From CSP1-4 sp963777975 (lineage in GTDB: Bacteria; Chloroflexota; Limnocylindria; Limnocylindrales; CSP1-4): DNA of 64,000 nucleotides. Positions 39,671 to 47,868 of the stretch are shown here, in pieces; within the stretch, counting starts at the first letter, position 1; each line of letters starts with the position of its first letter. Location: positions 57,196-121,195 of the forward strand of contig CAVZSO010000008.1 in NCBI GenBank assembly GCA_963777975.1, given 5' to 3'. Made by a program: the position numbers and the translations under genes. The notes under the pieces were generated by a model. That model saw only the letters and a program-made list of their open reading frames with translations. It was not told where the DNA came from and ran no database searches.

Positions 39671-40593
39671 TCAGGGCGACGGCGTAGCCATCGGCGGTGG
39701 TACCCGCTCCCCGAAGGGCGAGGCTTCGGGCCACACGTCCATCGTCGCGAGGAAGTCCTCGAGCAGTCCCCGGGCGCCGCCGTACGGCGCCACCGATGGA
39801 TCCGACTCCGGCCGCCAGAGTGCGACGACCAGCATGCCCCTGGGGACCCAGGACTCTCCGGGCCCGAAGTCGTTCCCGGTCAGGAAGGCGACCGTCTCGT
39901 TGTCGAACGGCACCAGGAAGCCACTCGGATGGCAGTCGCGCTTCTCACGGCAGAGTGGCACGGCGCGCTCGGTGATCCCGGCGCAGAGCACGATGTCGGT
40001 GGTCGAGCAGAACGTCTCGACCCAGACCCCGAAGTCAGCGGCCGTCTTCACCGTCGATGGATCCGCAGGCACCACCCAGGCGCTCACGCGGATGGAGTCA
40101 TCGGGAGCACGGAACGACTCGTGGGCCGGACTCAGGGTATCGCGTGCATCGACCGCAGCGTCCCAGGTGCGCTCGGCAGGGAATACCGTCCAGTCGGCCG
40201 GATAGCCGATGTCGAACTGGTAGCGGTCGGAATGATAGCCCCCCACGGGGCTTCGCGCGGGTCGGCTGAGGTCGCCCTCAGGGACGCGCTCGGCCGAGCC
40301 GTCGGCGTCGGGCTCGGCGCAGGGCTCACGCCGCCGCCGACCGATGGCGCACTAGAGCCACCGAGGTACAACAGGCCGCTGACGACCAACACGACGATGA
40401 CCGCCGCGCCCGCCACCAGGCCGAGCCGGGAGTTGCCATTCATGGTCGGGGTCCTCCACGGAACGCGCCAGGCGCTCCGTTGTGATGTGTGTTCGACGGT
40501 GCGGAGGACGGCCTCGACCGACCGGTCGGGCAGGACGTCGGTCCCTTCGCCGAGCCAGCGATCCAGGATCAGCTCGATGTCGGGGGTCGTCAT
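39671..40593 (-). CDS. module 5 putative anti-sigma factor, frameshifted
   Basis: About 307 residues, one indel near 40240. The N-terminus PDIELILDRWLGEGTDVLPD with TSQRSAWRVPWRTPTMNG matches the array signature. TM segment LVAGAAVIVVLVVSGLLYL. The extracytoplasmic domain starts after a Pro/Ser linker with YHSDRYQFDIGYPADWTVFP and carries SWVPRGMLVVALWRPES and a LEDFLATMDVWPEASP end. The YPADWT block resembles the YPAGWT block of module 4 and the lipoprotein, so these sensors are distantly related. ATGA overlap with sigma-5. Confidence 0.68.
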
Positions 40594-41156
40594 GCCGATC
40601 GTCCTCCGGCCATCGCGGGGCGGGCGTCCGCTTCGAGGGCGGCACGCATCTCACGATGGGCGTAATGCAGTCGGGAACGGGCGGTGCCGGCCGGGATGCC
40701 GAGCGTCTCGGCGATCTCGTTCAGCTCCAGCCCGAGGTAGTGACGCAGGACCAGGAGCGCCCGTTGATCGGCGGAAGCCGGCGGAAGGCCCGCTCGAGGG
40801 CGTCGCGCTCGGCAATGGACGCGACAGGGTCCGCTGAGAGTGGATCTGCGGCGGCCTCGAGGGGCACTACGTGGATCGCCGTCCGGCGCGAAGCTCGCGA
40901 CATCTCGTAACAGACGCGGACGAGGATGCGAGTGAGCCAGGCCTCGAAGCGATCGGGCTCGCGCAGGCGGGGCAGCTCCCGCCAGGCGATGACGAGTGCC
41001 TGCTGCACGGCATCGTCGGCCAGGTCGAGCTCGCGGAGGATCCTTCGCGCGACGCCGAACAGCCGGTCACCATGCGTTCGAACCAGGACGGCGAAGGCGT
41101 CCCGATCGACCACGCTGGGCCTGCTGGACGAGGTCGCGATCCACCCTGCTCACCAT
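40590..41156 (-). CDS. module 5 ECF sigma factor, frameshifted
   Basis: About 189 residues from ATG 41156 (VSRVDRDLVQQAQRG). Region 2: DRLFGVARRILRELDLADDA, LVIAWRELPRLREPDRFEAW. Region 4: RAFRRLPP then GIPAGTARSRLHYAHREMRA. Indels near 41115 and 40775. Promoter-like -35 at 41212-41217 but only a weak -10. The aldolase gene starts divergently 97 bp away. Confidence 0.85.
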
Positions 41157-41186
41157 GCTGCGCGCCCGACGTGAGCGCGTCTACTG

Positions 41187-41217
41187 GTCCAGAGGGGACC
41201 GGCGGGCGCAGCGTTCA
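41187..41217 (-). promoter_or_regulatory. array-type promoter before sigma-5 (weak -10)
   Basis: Minus strand ATTGAACG, 19-nt spacer, CTGGAC. The -35 is perfect; the -10 departs from the pattern seen at the other sites. Confidence 0.45.
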
Positions 41218-41253
41218 ATCGGCGGCCTCGCGCTGTCGTACCATCGGCCGACC

Positions 41254-42045
41254 GTGCCGACCGACCCGCTCCAGCCACGCACCGACCTGCGACGCCGTGT
41301 CCTCGCCGGCGAGGTGACGTTCGGCGCCTTCGCCGGGCTGGCCTCGCCGATCGCGGCCGAGATCCTGGGTCGGACCGGCCTCGACTGGGCGCTCCTCGAT
41401 CTCGAGCACAGCACGCTGACCGAGACCGACCTGCTGCGCCGGCATCTACGCCTTGCAGACGACGCCGGCGACCGCCCTCGTCCGCGTCGAGGAAGGCACC
41501 CGACTGCGGATCGGGCGAGCGCTCGACTTCGGGGCCGAGGGCCTGATGATCCCGCGCCTGGAGACGGTCGAGCAAGCGGCCAACGCCGTGAGCTGGATGC
41601 GCTTCCCACCCGACGGGATGCGCGGCCTGGCCCTCTCGACCCGCGGCGCCGGCCAGAGCTCGGTCGCCCATGCCGACGTCCAGAAGCTGAACGCGCTGCC
41701 GGTCGGCATCTTCCAGGTCGAGAGCCCGGCGGCGGTCACGAATGCGGATGCGCATGGCCGCCCTCGACGGCGTCGACGTCCTGTTCGTCGGTCCCACGGA
41801 CCTGTCGCACAGCCTGGGCGTGCCCGGCCAGTTCCAGCACCCGACGTTCACGGCCGCCCTCGACACGGTCGCGGCGGCTTGCCGAGCGCACGGCAAGGCG
41901 GCGGGCATCCTCCTCAAGGGCGCGGAGGACGTGCCCGCCCACCTCGACCGCGGCTACACCTTCATCGGGCTCGGCTCCGACGGTGGCTGGATCTCGAACG
42001 GGGCGCGCGTCGTGCTGGAGATGGCTCGCAGCTTCATGCGGCTGA
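41254..42045 (+). CDS. HpcH/HpaI-type aldolase, frameshifted
   Basis: A class II pyruvate aldolase of the 2-oxo-hept-3-ene-1,7-dioate aldolase/citramalyl lyase type. Blocks: TFGAFAGLASPIAAEILGRT, DWALLDLEHSTLTETDLLRR, GRALDFGAEGLMIPRLETVE, PVGIFQVESPAAV (metal Glu) and DVLFVGPTDLSHSLGVPGQF (metal Asp). About 260 residues from GTG 41254. Breaks near 41455, 41750 and at the very end. It could take part in aromatic ring-cleavage catabolism like its neighbours, or in sugar-acid catabolism. Confidence 0.85.
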   Translation: MPTDPLQPRTDLRRRVLAGEVTFGAFAGLASPIAAEILGRTGLDWALLDLEHSTLTETDLLRRHLRLADDAGDRPRPRRGRHPTADRASARLRGRGPDDPAPGDGRASGQRRELDALPTRRDARPGPLDPRRRPELGRPCRRPEAERAAGRHLPGREPGGGHECGCAWPPSTASTSCSSVPRTCRTAWACPASSSTRRSRPPSTRSRRLAERTARRRASSSRARRTCPPTSTAATPSSGSAPTVAGSRTGRASCWRWLAASCG

Positions 42046-42109
42046 CGTCGGTCTTCGCGGTGGCACCTGCGAGCTACCGACGGCCGCGAGAGTCTCGGTC
42101 ACACGGCGA

Positions 42110-42134
42110 CACCGGCGGGACGATCCCGCCGGTG
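42110..42134. terminator. perfect hairpin between aldolase and module 6
   Basis: CACCGGCGGGA pairs with TCCCGCCGGTG around a 3-nt CGA loop. It lies between two convergent genes, as a bidirectional terminator would, but there is no T-run on either side. Confidence 0.45.
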
Positions 42135-42161
42135 CCAGAGGCATGGCGCAGGTCGCGAAGC

Positions 42162-43473
42162 CTAGGGCGTCGGGATCCAGGACCCGTAGTACGCCCATCC
42201 GTTCGTCGTGCTCCCGAGGTCGGGGAAGGTGTTGCTGAGCGGTGCCGCGTTGCCACCGTCGGCGTCCATGAGCCAGAGTCCATTCCGCCCGGGCTGCGGG
42301 GAACCTTCGACTCCCTGGAGATTGTTGTGGAAGAACAGGATCCGCCCATCCGGCGTCCAACTCGGCGCGCCGGTCGCCTGCCCGTTGCTGTCCGTGAGCT
42401 GCTGCAGGTCGGTGCCGTCAGGGCGAACGGAATAGATCGCCACCCGAACCGCCCCCCGCCGACCAGTAGAGGGGACTTGTCGCGAACACGATCCGTGATC
42501 CATCCGGGGACCACGACGCGTCGCCGACATCTGTGAGGGCGATGTCGATTTCGTGGCTCTCGCCACTGGCGAAGTCGTAGAGCATCAGCTGTGACGAGTC
42601 GAGTTTCCCGTCGACGTCTACATGAAGCAGTCTGTAGACGATCTGGGCACCGTCGGGCGACCATCGGGGTTGCTCCGGGCCACCCCCGGTGCCGTCGGTT
42701 TTCGGATCCTGCACCGCGGTCGAGTCGAGCGATGTGACCTCGCCCGTCGCGAGATCACGGATGGCGAGGCTCGCCGTTGTCCCCTCGTAGCGCGAGAAGA
42801 CGATCCGCAGCCCGTCTGGCGCGAACGCGGGAAAGTACTCGTGGCACTGGCAGGCCGTCGACACCAGCTCGGGCGCGCTGCCGTCGATCGATCGCCTGCC
42901 AGATCTGCTCGGAGTTGCCTTGACTTGTGAAGACCACCTTCGTCCCGTCGGGGACACACTCGCCTTGTACTTGCCGGCTGCCGGCTGGCCGGGCATGAAC
43001 TCCCGCAAACCGCTGCCGTCGGGGCTGATCAGGTAGAGCCGCCTGACATCTCGGCGTCCGGTTTCTTGGCGGCCTCCGATCCGTCGAACGCGTTGCCAAA
43101 GTGCTCGAGCAGGATCGTGCCCGTCATGCCGCGAAGGTCGGCCGTCGGGCTCGGCCGCCGGCAGGGCGGCTGCCGACGCGCCGGCGCTGAGCGTCGGCGT
43201 CGGCGTCGCAGGGGCGCCGATGTCGGGCCCCCCTCCGCCTCCGAAGAGGTAGTAGGCGCCGCCGAGCACCAGCACGCCGATGACGGCGGCCGCGGCGACG
43301 CGGAAGACGTTTCCGTTCATTGGGATGAACCTCCAGGCGACGCCGAAGCGCCACTGTCTCGTGTGGTCGAGTCGATCGGAGGCTGTCAGCAGGATGCGAT
43401 CCGGCGCTCGTGCCGGGGCCTCCTCATCCAGCCAATCGGAGAGCAGCCGTTCGACGTCGGGCCCGGCGTTCAT
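42162..43473 (-). CDS. module 6 putative anti-sigma factor with PD40 beta-propeller
   Basis: About 437 residues. N-terminus GPDVERLLSDWLDEEAPARA with RQWRFGVAWRFIPMNG, TM segment VAAAAVIGVLVLGGAYYLF, then a Gly/Pro linker. The propeller has FAPDGLRIVFSRYEGT, WSPDGAQIVYRLLH, WSPDGSRIVFATSPL and WTPDGRILFFHNN repeats. Same sensor type as module 1, but the cytoplasmic part is closest to module 7. Breaks near 43090, 42960, 42885 and 42455. ATGA overlap with sigma-6. Confidence 0.7.
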
Positions 43474-44015
43474 GCGCTGACCTCCTTGGCCGTCTGCCGT
43501 GCGTCCGCCTCGAGCGCGAGGCGCATGGCTTCGGTCGCGTAATGGAGCCGGGACTTGGCGGTCCCGGCCGGGATCCGGAGGGTTGCGGCCGTCTCCTCGA
43601 TGGAGAGGTCGAGATAGAAGCGAAGGACGATGACCGTCCGATGGTCGACGGACAGGCGCTGGAAGCCACGCTGGAGCAAGTCGCGCGTGGCGAGCTCGGC
43701 GGAAGAGTCGGAACGCGAGGGCTCGACGCGCAGGACGGCGATGGTCGCCGCCTGGCGTCGGCCGCGCTTGAACTCGTCGTTCACGTGGTTGATGAGGAGC
43801 CGGCGGAGCCACTGGTCGAAGCGGTCGGGATCGCGCAGGCTGGGCAGGTCGCGCCAGCAGGCGACGAGCGTCTCCTGGACGGCGTCCTCGGCACGATCGG
43901 CGTCGCGCAGGATGAGGCGCGCCACGGCGAAGAGCCGGTCGACGACGCTCGACATGATCACGTCGAACGCCTCCCGGTCGCCCTTGGCTGCTCGCTCCAC
44001 GAGCGCTCGCTCCAT
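43470..44015 (-). CDS. module 6 ECF sigma factor
   Basis: 181 residues, intact. MERALVERAAKGDREAFDVI start; region 2 DRLFAVARLILRDADRAEDA and LVACWRDLPSLRDPDRFDQW; region 4 LQRGFQRLSVDHRTVIVLRF and IPAGTAKSRLHYATEAMRLA. Nearest paralogue is sigma-7. The array promoter lies at 44062-44092, and a dead copy of a sigma N-terminus sits just upstream. Confidence 0.91.
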   Translation of the reverse strand: MERALVERAAKGDREAFDVIMSSVVDRLFAVARLILRDADRAEDAVQETLVACWRDLPSLRDPDRFDQWLRRLLINHVNDEFKRGRRQAATIAVLRVEPSRSDSSAELATRDLLQRGFQRLSVDHRTVIVLRFYLDLSIEETAATLRIPAGTAKSRLHYATEAMRLALEADARQTAKEVSA

Positions 44016-44061
44016 CGCGATCCCTTCCCTCCGGCGCGACCGATGTGGCCGCGCTCACACC

Positions 44062-44092
44062 CTACTGTCTCCATCGAGGGCGGAAAGGTTCA
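44062..44092 (-). promoter_or_regulatory. array-type promoter before sigma-6
   Basis: Minus strand TTGAACC, 19-nt spacer, CAGTAGG. It lies inside the tail of the sigma remnant. Confidence 0.58.
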
Positions 44093-44127
44093 ACGGACGC
44101 GGAGTGGCTCCGGCGGAGGCCGCTGGT

Positions 44128-44193
44128 CCCGGGCACCAGGCTCGCGAAGGCGTCGCGATCACCTTCGGGCCGCTCGACCAGGTCTCGCTCCAC
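44128..44193 (-). pseudogene. truncated sigma factor N-terminus
   Basis: From GTG 44193 the frame reads VERDLVERPEGDRDAFASLV, clearly the start of an array sigma factor (compare MERALVERAAKGDREAFDVI). After about 22 residues homology stops and unrelated sequence leads into the sigma-6 promoter. A promoter-like motif precedes it at 44271-44302. It is a dead duplicate from array expansion. Confidence 0.7.
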
Positions 44194-44270
44194 CGACCCC
44201 TCTGATGGATGGCGCGCCTTGCGGCAGTCACCCGATGGGTGGCCGCGCCATGGATCGGCGCGACTCACCC

Positions 44271-44302
44271 ACTATGAGCGGTCGTGGAAGGCGAAACGTT
44301 CA
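44271..44302 (-). promoter_or_regulatory. array-type promoter before the sigma remnant
   Basis: Minus strand GCTGAACG, 20-nt spacer, CATAGT. It fits the array motif with one extra spacer base. It may still drive transcription into sigma-6. Confidence 0.5.
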
Positions 44303-44412
44303 GCACAGTCGTCCCCAATGGCGGGCACAAATTCCCGAACGTTCGCGACATCGCAGGCCCGGCGGTCGAACCGGATCGGGGCCCTCGATGAGGTGCGGCC
44401 GAGCACGGCGGA

Positions 44413-45381
44413 CTACGGGCTCGGCGATGCGGCCGGTCCGGGTTCGATGTTGATCGAGTCGATGATCGCTTGGAGCTCGGCTCGGTCCGCGGCCGTGATC
44501 TGTGCGGGATGTGGGCAAAGAACGTGAACCGGGTGCCATCGACGTCGACGGCGTAGATTCGGTACGTATCGTCGGACCTCGGCGCGTATCTCCGATCGCC
44601 GTCGGGCGAGGCCCACATCCAGAAGCCGGACAAGGTTCTGCCCCGACGTCGACGGGGCAGGTGGCGATGTCGGTAGCGATGCTCAGCTCGACGGACTTCC
44701 CGCTATATCCGTCGACGGTCACGTCCGTGATCGGGCCCGCTACGATCCCGGGCTGGCTGGCGAGCGCAGCGAGCAGCTCATCGATGCCCGGTCCGGGCTC
44801 TGGGCTGAAGAGGGTGTGGTCCGTGCAGGGGTCGTTGAATCGGTTGCTGATCTGCCACACCCCCAAGGCCGCCCCGGCGCTTTCGTTGTAAACAATGTCG
44901 CTTGAGCCAAAGATGTAGTCGGGTGGCAGCATGATCGACAGGGTGGCAGGGACTGACGCCACCTGGCCGTCTGTCCCCATGCGCCACCTGCCTGGCTCGA
45001 GTTGCATTTGAGGTTGGAGTGTGGCGTGTGGCGCCTGGCCCTCCGACGCGGGTAGGACGTGCCGGCGACGCGTTGGGCGCGGCGCTCGGTGCGGCTGTCG
45101 CAGGCGCCCTGGTCGATGACGGACCGCCGACACTGCCCTGTCGTCCCGCCAAGGAAGACAAGGCCGCCGATGATCACAAGGAGGCCGATCACGCCCGCAG
45201 CCGCGAGGCGCCAGATGTTGCCGTTCATGGTTGGGAACCTCCAGGCGGCACCGAAGCGCCGCTGATGTGTCTGTCGCGTGCGTTCGAAGGCGGCGGAGAG
45301 GATCCGATCCGGGGCCCGGGTCGGTACCTCCTCGGCCAGCCATCCGGAGATGCGGCGCTCGACGTCGGGCCCGGCGTTCAT
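44413..45381 (-). CDS. module 7 putative anti-sigma factor, frameshifted
   Basis: About 323 residues. N-terminus GPDVERRISGWLAEEVPTRA with THQRRFGAAWRFPTMNG, TM segment LAAAGVIGLLVIIGGLVFLG. Extracytoplasmic part: SIMLPPDYIFGSSDIVYNES, GVWQISNRFNDPCTDHTLFS, VDVTVDGYSGKSVELSIA-type block and a final ITAADRAELQAIIDSINIEP helix. The GYSGKSVEL block parallels the GLTGKQIDV block of module 3, so these two sensors are related. Breaks near 45130, 44640 and 44520. ATGA overlap with sigma-7. Confidence 0.68.
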
Positions 45382-45927
45382 GCGCTCACCTCCTGCGACC
45401 GCGGTTCGTGCGTCGGCCTCGAGTGCTCGACGCAGGGCCTCGGTCGCGTAGTGCAGCCGGGACTTCGCTGTCCCGACCGGGATCCCAAGGGTGTCGAAGC
45501 CGTCTCCTCGATGGAGAGGCCGAGATGAGTCGAAGGACGACCACGCTGCGGTGCTCGAGCGAGAGTCGGGCGAAGCCGCGGTCGAGGAGCTCGCGGTCGG
45601 CGATGGCGCGGACGGCATCGGTGGTCGAGGGCTCGCGGGCCAGGACGGTGATGTTGGCCCGGAAGCGCGAGACCACGGCGGAACTCGTCGTTGATGGCAT
45701 GCATCAGGAGGCGGCCGAGCCAGGCGTCGAAGCGATCGACTTCGCGCAACGATGGCAGGTCGCGCCAGCAGCGCACGAGCGCCTCCTGGGCGGCGTCCTC
45801 GGCGCGGTCCGCGTCTCGCAGGATCGAGCCGCGCGACGCCGTAGAGGTGATCGACGATGCCGGCCGCAAGGACCTCGAAGGCATCGTGATCGCCGTTGCG
45901 CGCCCGCTCGACCAGCTCGCGGTCCAC
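45378..45927 (-). CDS. module 7 ECF sigma factor, frameshifted, promoter missing
   Basis: About 183 residues from GTG 45927 (DRELVERARNGDHDAFEVLA) with a GGGAGGGG ribosome site. Region 2 reads GVARL and then, in other frames, RDADRAEDAAQEALVRCWRD; region 4 ends ALRRALEADARTAVAGGE-like sequence. Breaks near 45830, 45680 and 45520. Unlike every other sigma gene here it has no TGAAC-N19 motif upstream. The sequence changes character about 15-50 bp before its start, which suggests the promoter was lost at a junction. Confidence 0.82.
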
Positions 45928-45949
45928 GGCCCCTCCCGGGCTAAAGGCA

Positions 45950-46122
45950 GCTGGCGCTTGATATGTCCACCCGGTGTATTTCTGGCCGGCGCCTTTGCGT
46001 CTCCCGCATGACACACCAATGACGCTGCCAATTTGACGCGGCACCCAGCCGTCACCGCCACACGCTGGACAGACTCCTGCCTCACTCGGATCTCTGCGCC
46101 CATATAGCACGCGGATTTTCAC
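45950..46122 (-). CDS. small protein with DnaJ-type CxxCxGxG motif, 3' end lost
   Basis: GTG 46122 opens VKIRVLYGRRDPSEAGVCPA, with CPACGGDG and then CGRRKGAG, where the second Cys pair looks mutated or misread (CGRCKGAG expected). It continues KYTGWTYQ and then merges into sigma-7 without a stop. The style is that of small Actinomycetota proteins. The end coordinate is approximate and coincides with the suspected junction. Confidence 0.45.
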
Positions 46123-46446
46123 GATGTCTCTCCCGATCGGTCTTGAGCTGGCCGATCGACCGCTGGCCGCCGCCCTGCCCCGTGGATCGTGGCGAATGTG
46201 CTCCTGGTTACCGGAGCGGTCGGGCCCGCTGGTGGCCGCGGCGGGCGTGGCAGCTTCGGCGGGCGTCGCCCAGGACCAGCCGATGCCGTTGCGTGTGAGC
46301 CAGCGCCTGGCCGCACGCAGGCCGTCCCGCTCGCCGACGCCAAACAGCACCTCGAGCAGAACGCGCAGCTTCGGCCAGTGCTCCGCGTCGATCACGATCA
46401 GGTCATCCCCACCCATGTCAGCCGCGGCGATTTCCTCATCGGTCAT
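46119..46446 (-). CDS. small hypothetical protein, Actinomycetota-like
   Basis: ATG 46446 gives MTDEEIAAADMGGDDLIVID, then AEHWPKLRVLLEVLFGVGER and ARRWLTRNGIGWSWATP. One indel is needed to end at TGA 46119-46121, which would overlap the next GTG (GTGA). About 108 residues. No recognised domain; acidic start, helical middle. Confidence 0.45.
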
Positions 46447-46567
46447 CGCTTTGGCGTGACCGGCGCGGCCCGGATAGCTTGGGCGCCTTTCGGCCAGGTC
46501 AGGAAGCGCACGCGCTTGCCGCTGACGGTGCGCTCCAGTTCCTCCATGCACCCGAACGCCGAGGCCC

Positions 46568-46783
46568 CTAGTAGTTGCGGGTGAGCTTGAGCGCGTGTTC
46601 GACGTCGCCGAGCGTCATCCCGCATTGGTCGTCGAACGCCTCCTCGGCATGCTCGGCATGCTCGACGAGGACATAGAGCCCGCACTGGTCGTCGGCCGGG
46701 TCGGTGCTCGGCGACTTGACCAGTTGCAGGCCCAAGGCCGCGGCGAGCTCGCGGGCCTGGTCCTCACGCGTCGCGTCGTCCAC
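46568..46783 (-). CDS. small acidic hypothetical protein
   Basis: 71 residues, intact: MDDATREDQARELAAALGLQ at the start and LTLGDVEHAL-like helix at the end, with two Cys in DDQCGLYVL and DDQCGMTLG. The repeated DDQCG is notable. No family recognised. Same strand as the two small genes to its left, so perhaps one unit. Confidence 0.45.
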   Translation of the reverse strand: MDDATREDQARELAAALGLQLVKSPSTDPADDQCGLYVLVEHAEHAEEAFDDQCGMTLGDVEHALKLTRNY

Positions 46784-47085
46784 CCGCAGATGTCTACCCG
46801 CCCTCCAGCTGCCCCCTCAAGCCCCTGCCGTCGCGTCGGCGGCGTCAGCCCTGCACGGTCTGCGGGCCGTACCGGTCGTCGGAGCACCTCGTCCGACGCC
46901 ACTGGAGCACCCAGCCCGTCCGGGCAGGCCGCCCGGCCATCCCCGCAGGTGTCCGAGCACTGATCGTGCGCCTGGCCACCGAGAATCCGGCCTGGGGGTT
47001 ATCGCCGAGTGCACCGCGAACTCGCCGGACTCGGTTACCAGATCGGCGCCTCCACGGTGTGGACCACTGTCTGACGTTGCGCCCC
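46784..47085. other. no supported gene
   Basis: Open frames here are short and show no family features or ribosome site. I see no clear repeat or RNA gene. Confidence 0.4.
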
Positions 47086-47304
47086 TTATCGGGTCGTCGC
47101 CGGTGTACCGAACCCGGGCACCGTGATGGTGCTGCGCGTGATCGCCACGACGGAACCGAGGAGCAGAACAACGATAAGCACGGCCAGGATCAGCACGATG
47201 CCGACGTGGTTGTGGCCGATGGGCGCCCGGTGCGCCGGCGGTCGCCGCGGCCACTCCTGCGGCCGTGGTGCCGGTCCGCGCTCGCGGCGCCGGTGGCGCT
47301 CCAC
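47086..47304 (-). CDS. small single-TM protein
   Basis: 72 residues. A very basic Arg/Pro-rich N-terminus (1-35) is followed by one TM helix (VGIVLILAVLIVVLLLGSVV) and a short ITRSTITVPGFGTP tail. The layout fits a small membrane protein with its N-terminus inside. No homologue recognised. Confidence 0.42.
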   Translation of the reverse strand: MERHRRRERGPAPRPQEWPRRPPAHRAPIGHNHVGIVLILAVLIVVLLLGSVVAITRSTITVPGFGTPATTR

Positions 47305-47562
47305 GCATGGTGGGTCGCGAATCGTGGGTGGTCGTTACTCCGGCGGCAGGTCAGGTTGTAGGGCCTACTCGATGTCAGAGACGACCCCGATGTCAGAGAC
47401 GACGCGGGTCCGCCCAGCGTGCTTCGACCAGCTTGGCGTGCGATCGAGCGCAGCGCGGCGCTCGACTCCCCCGCCACCTCCGCCCGGGGTGTCGCGGTGC
47501 GCATCGCCACCCTCATCGCCGGCGCTGCGTCACCACGGCGGATGCGAGAGGATCGGCAAGTC

Positions 47563-47790
47563 ATGAACGCCGGGCTGAGCGTCCTCGTACCACTGCTGAT
47601 CATGTTCTTCGCGTTGAGTCTGGAGCGCGTCGAGCATCGGCTGTGTGGACGGCCTCGACCCGAGCAGGCCGAGGAGCTGCTGGCAAGCCGAGTACACCCC
47701 GAACGCCCGCGAGGCGGCTCTAGCCCGCGGCCCGTACCGTCATTATCGGCGGGATCGGACGCGCAACGGGGTCGACGCGCCTCAGCTTGA
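47563..47790 (+). CDS. small membrane protein truncated by an IS
   Basis: ATG 47563 gives MNAGLSVLVPLLIMFFALSL, one TM helix, then ERVEHRLCGRPRPEQAEELL and a Pro/Ser tail. The stop (47788-47790) lies inside the left end of the insertion sequence, so the original C-terminus was probably removed by the insertion. I found no clear continuation to the right of the IS. Confidence 0.45.
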   Translation: MNAGLSVLVPLLIMFFALSLERVEHRLCGRPRPEQAEELLASRVHPERPRGGSSPRPVPSLSAGSDAQRGRRASA

Positions 47791-47802
47791 TCTTTAACCT
47801 GC
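47786..47802 (+). repeat. left inverted repeat of the IS
   Basis: CTTGATCTTTAACCTGC, perfect complement of 49370-49386. Confidence 0.88.
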
Positions 47803-47868
47803 CGCTGCGAGGGCGGGTTGCTTGTGCAGGTCGTTCGGCGTGTCTGCAGGACATGACACGGCCACCGC

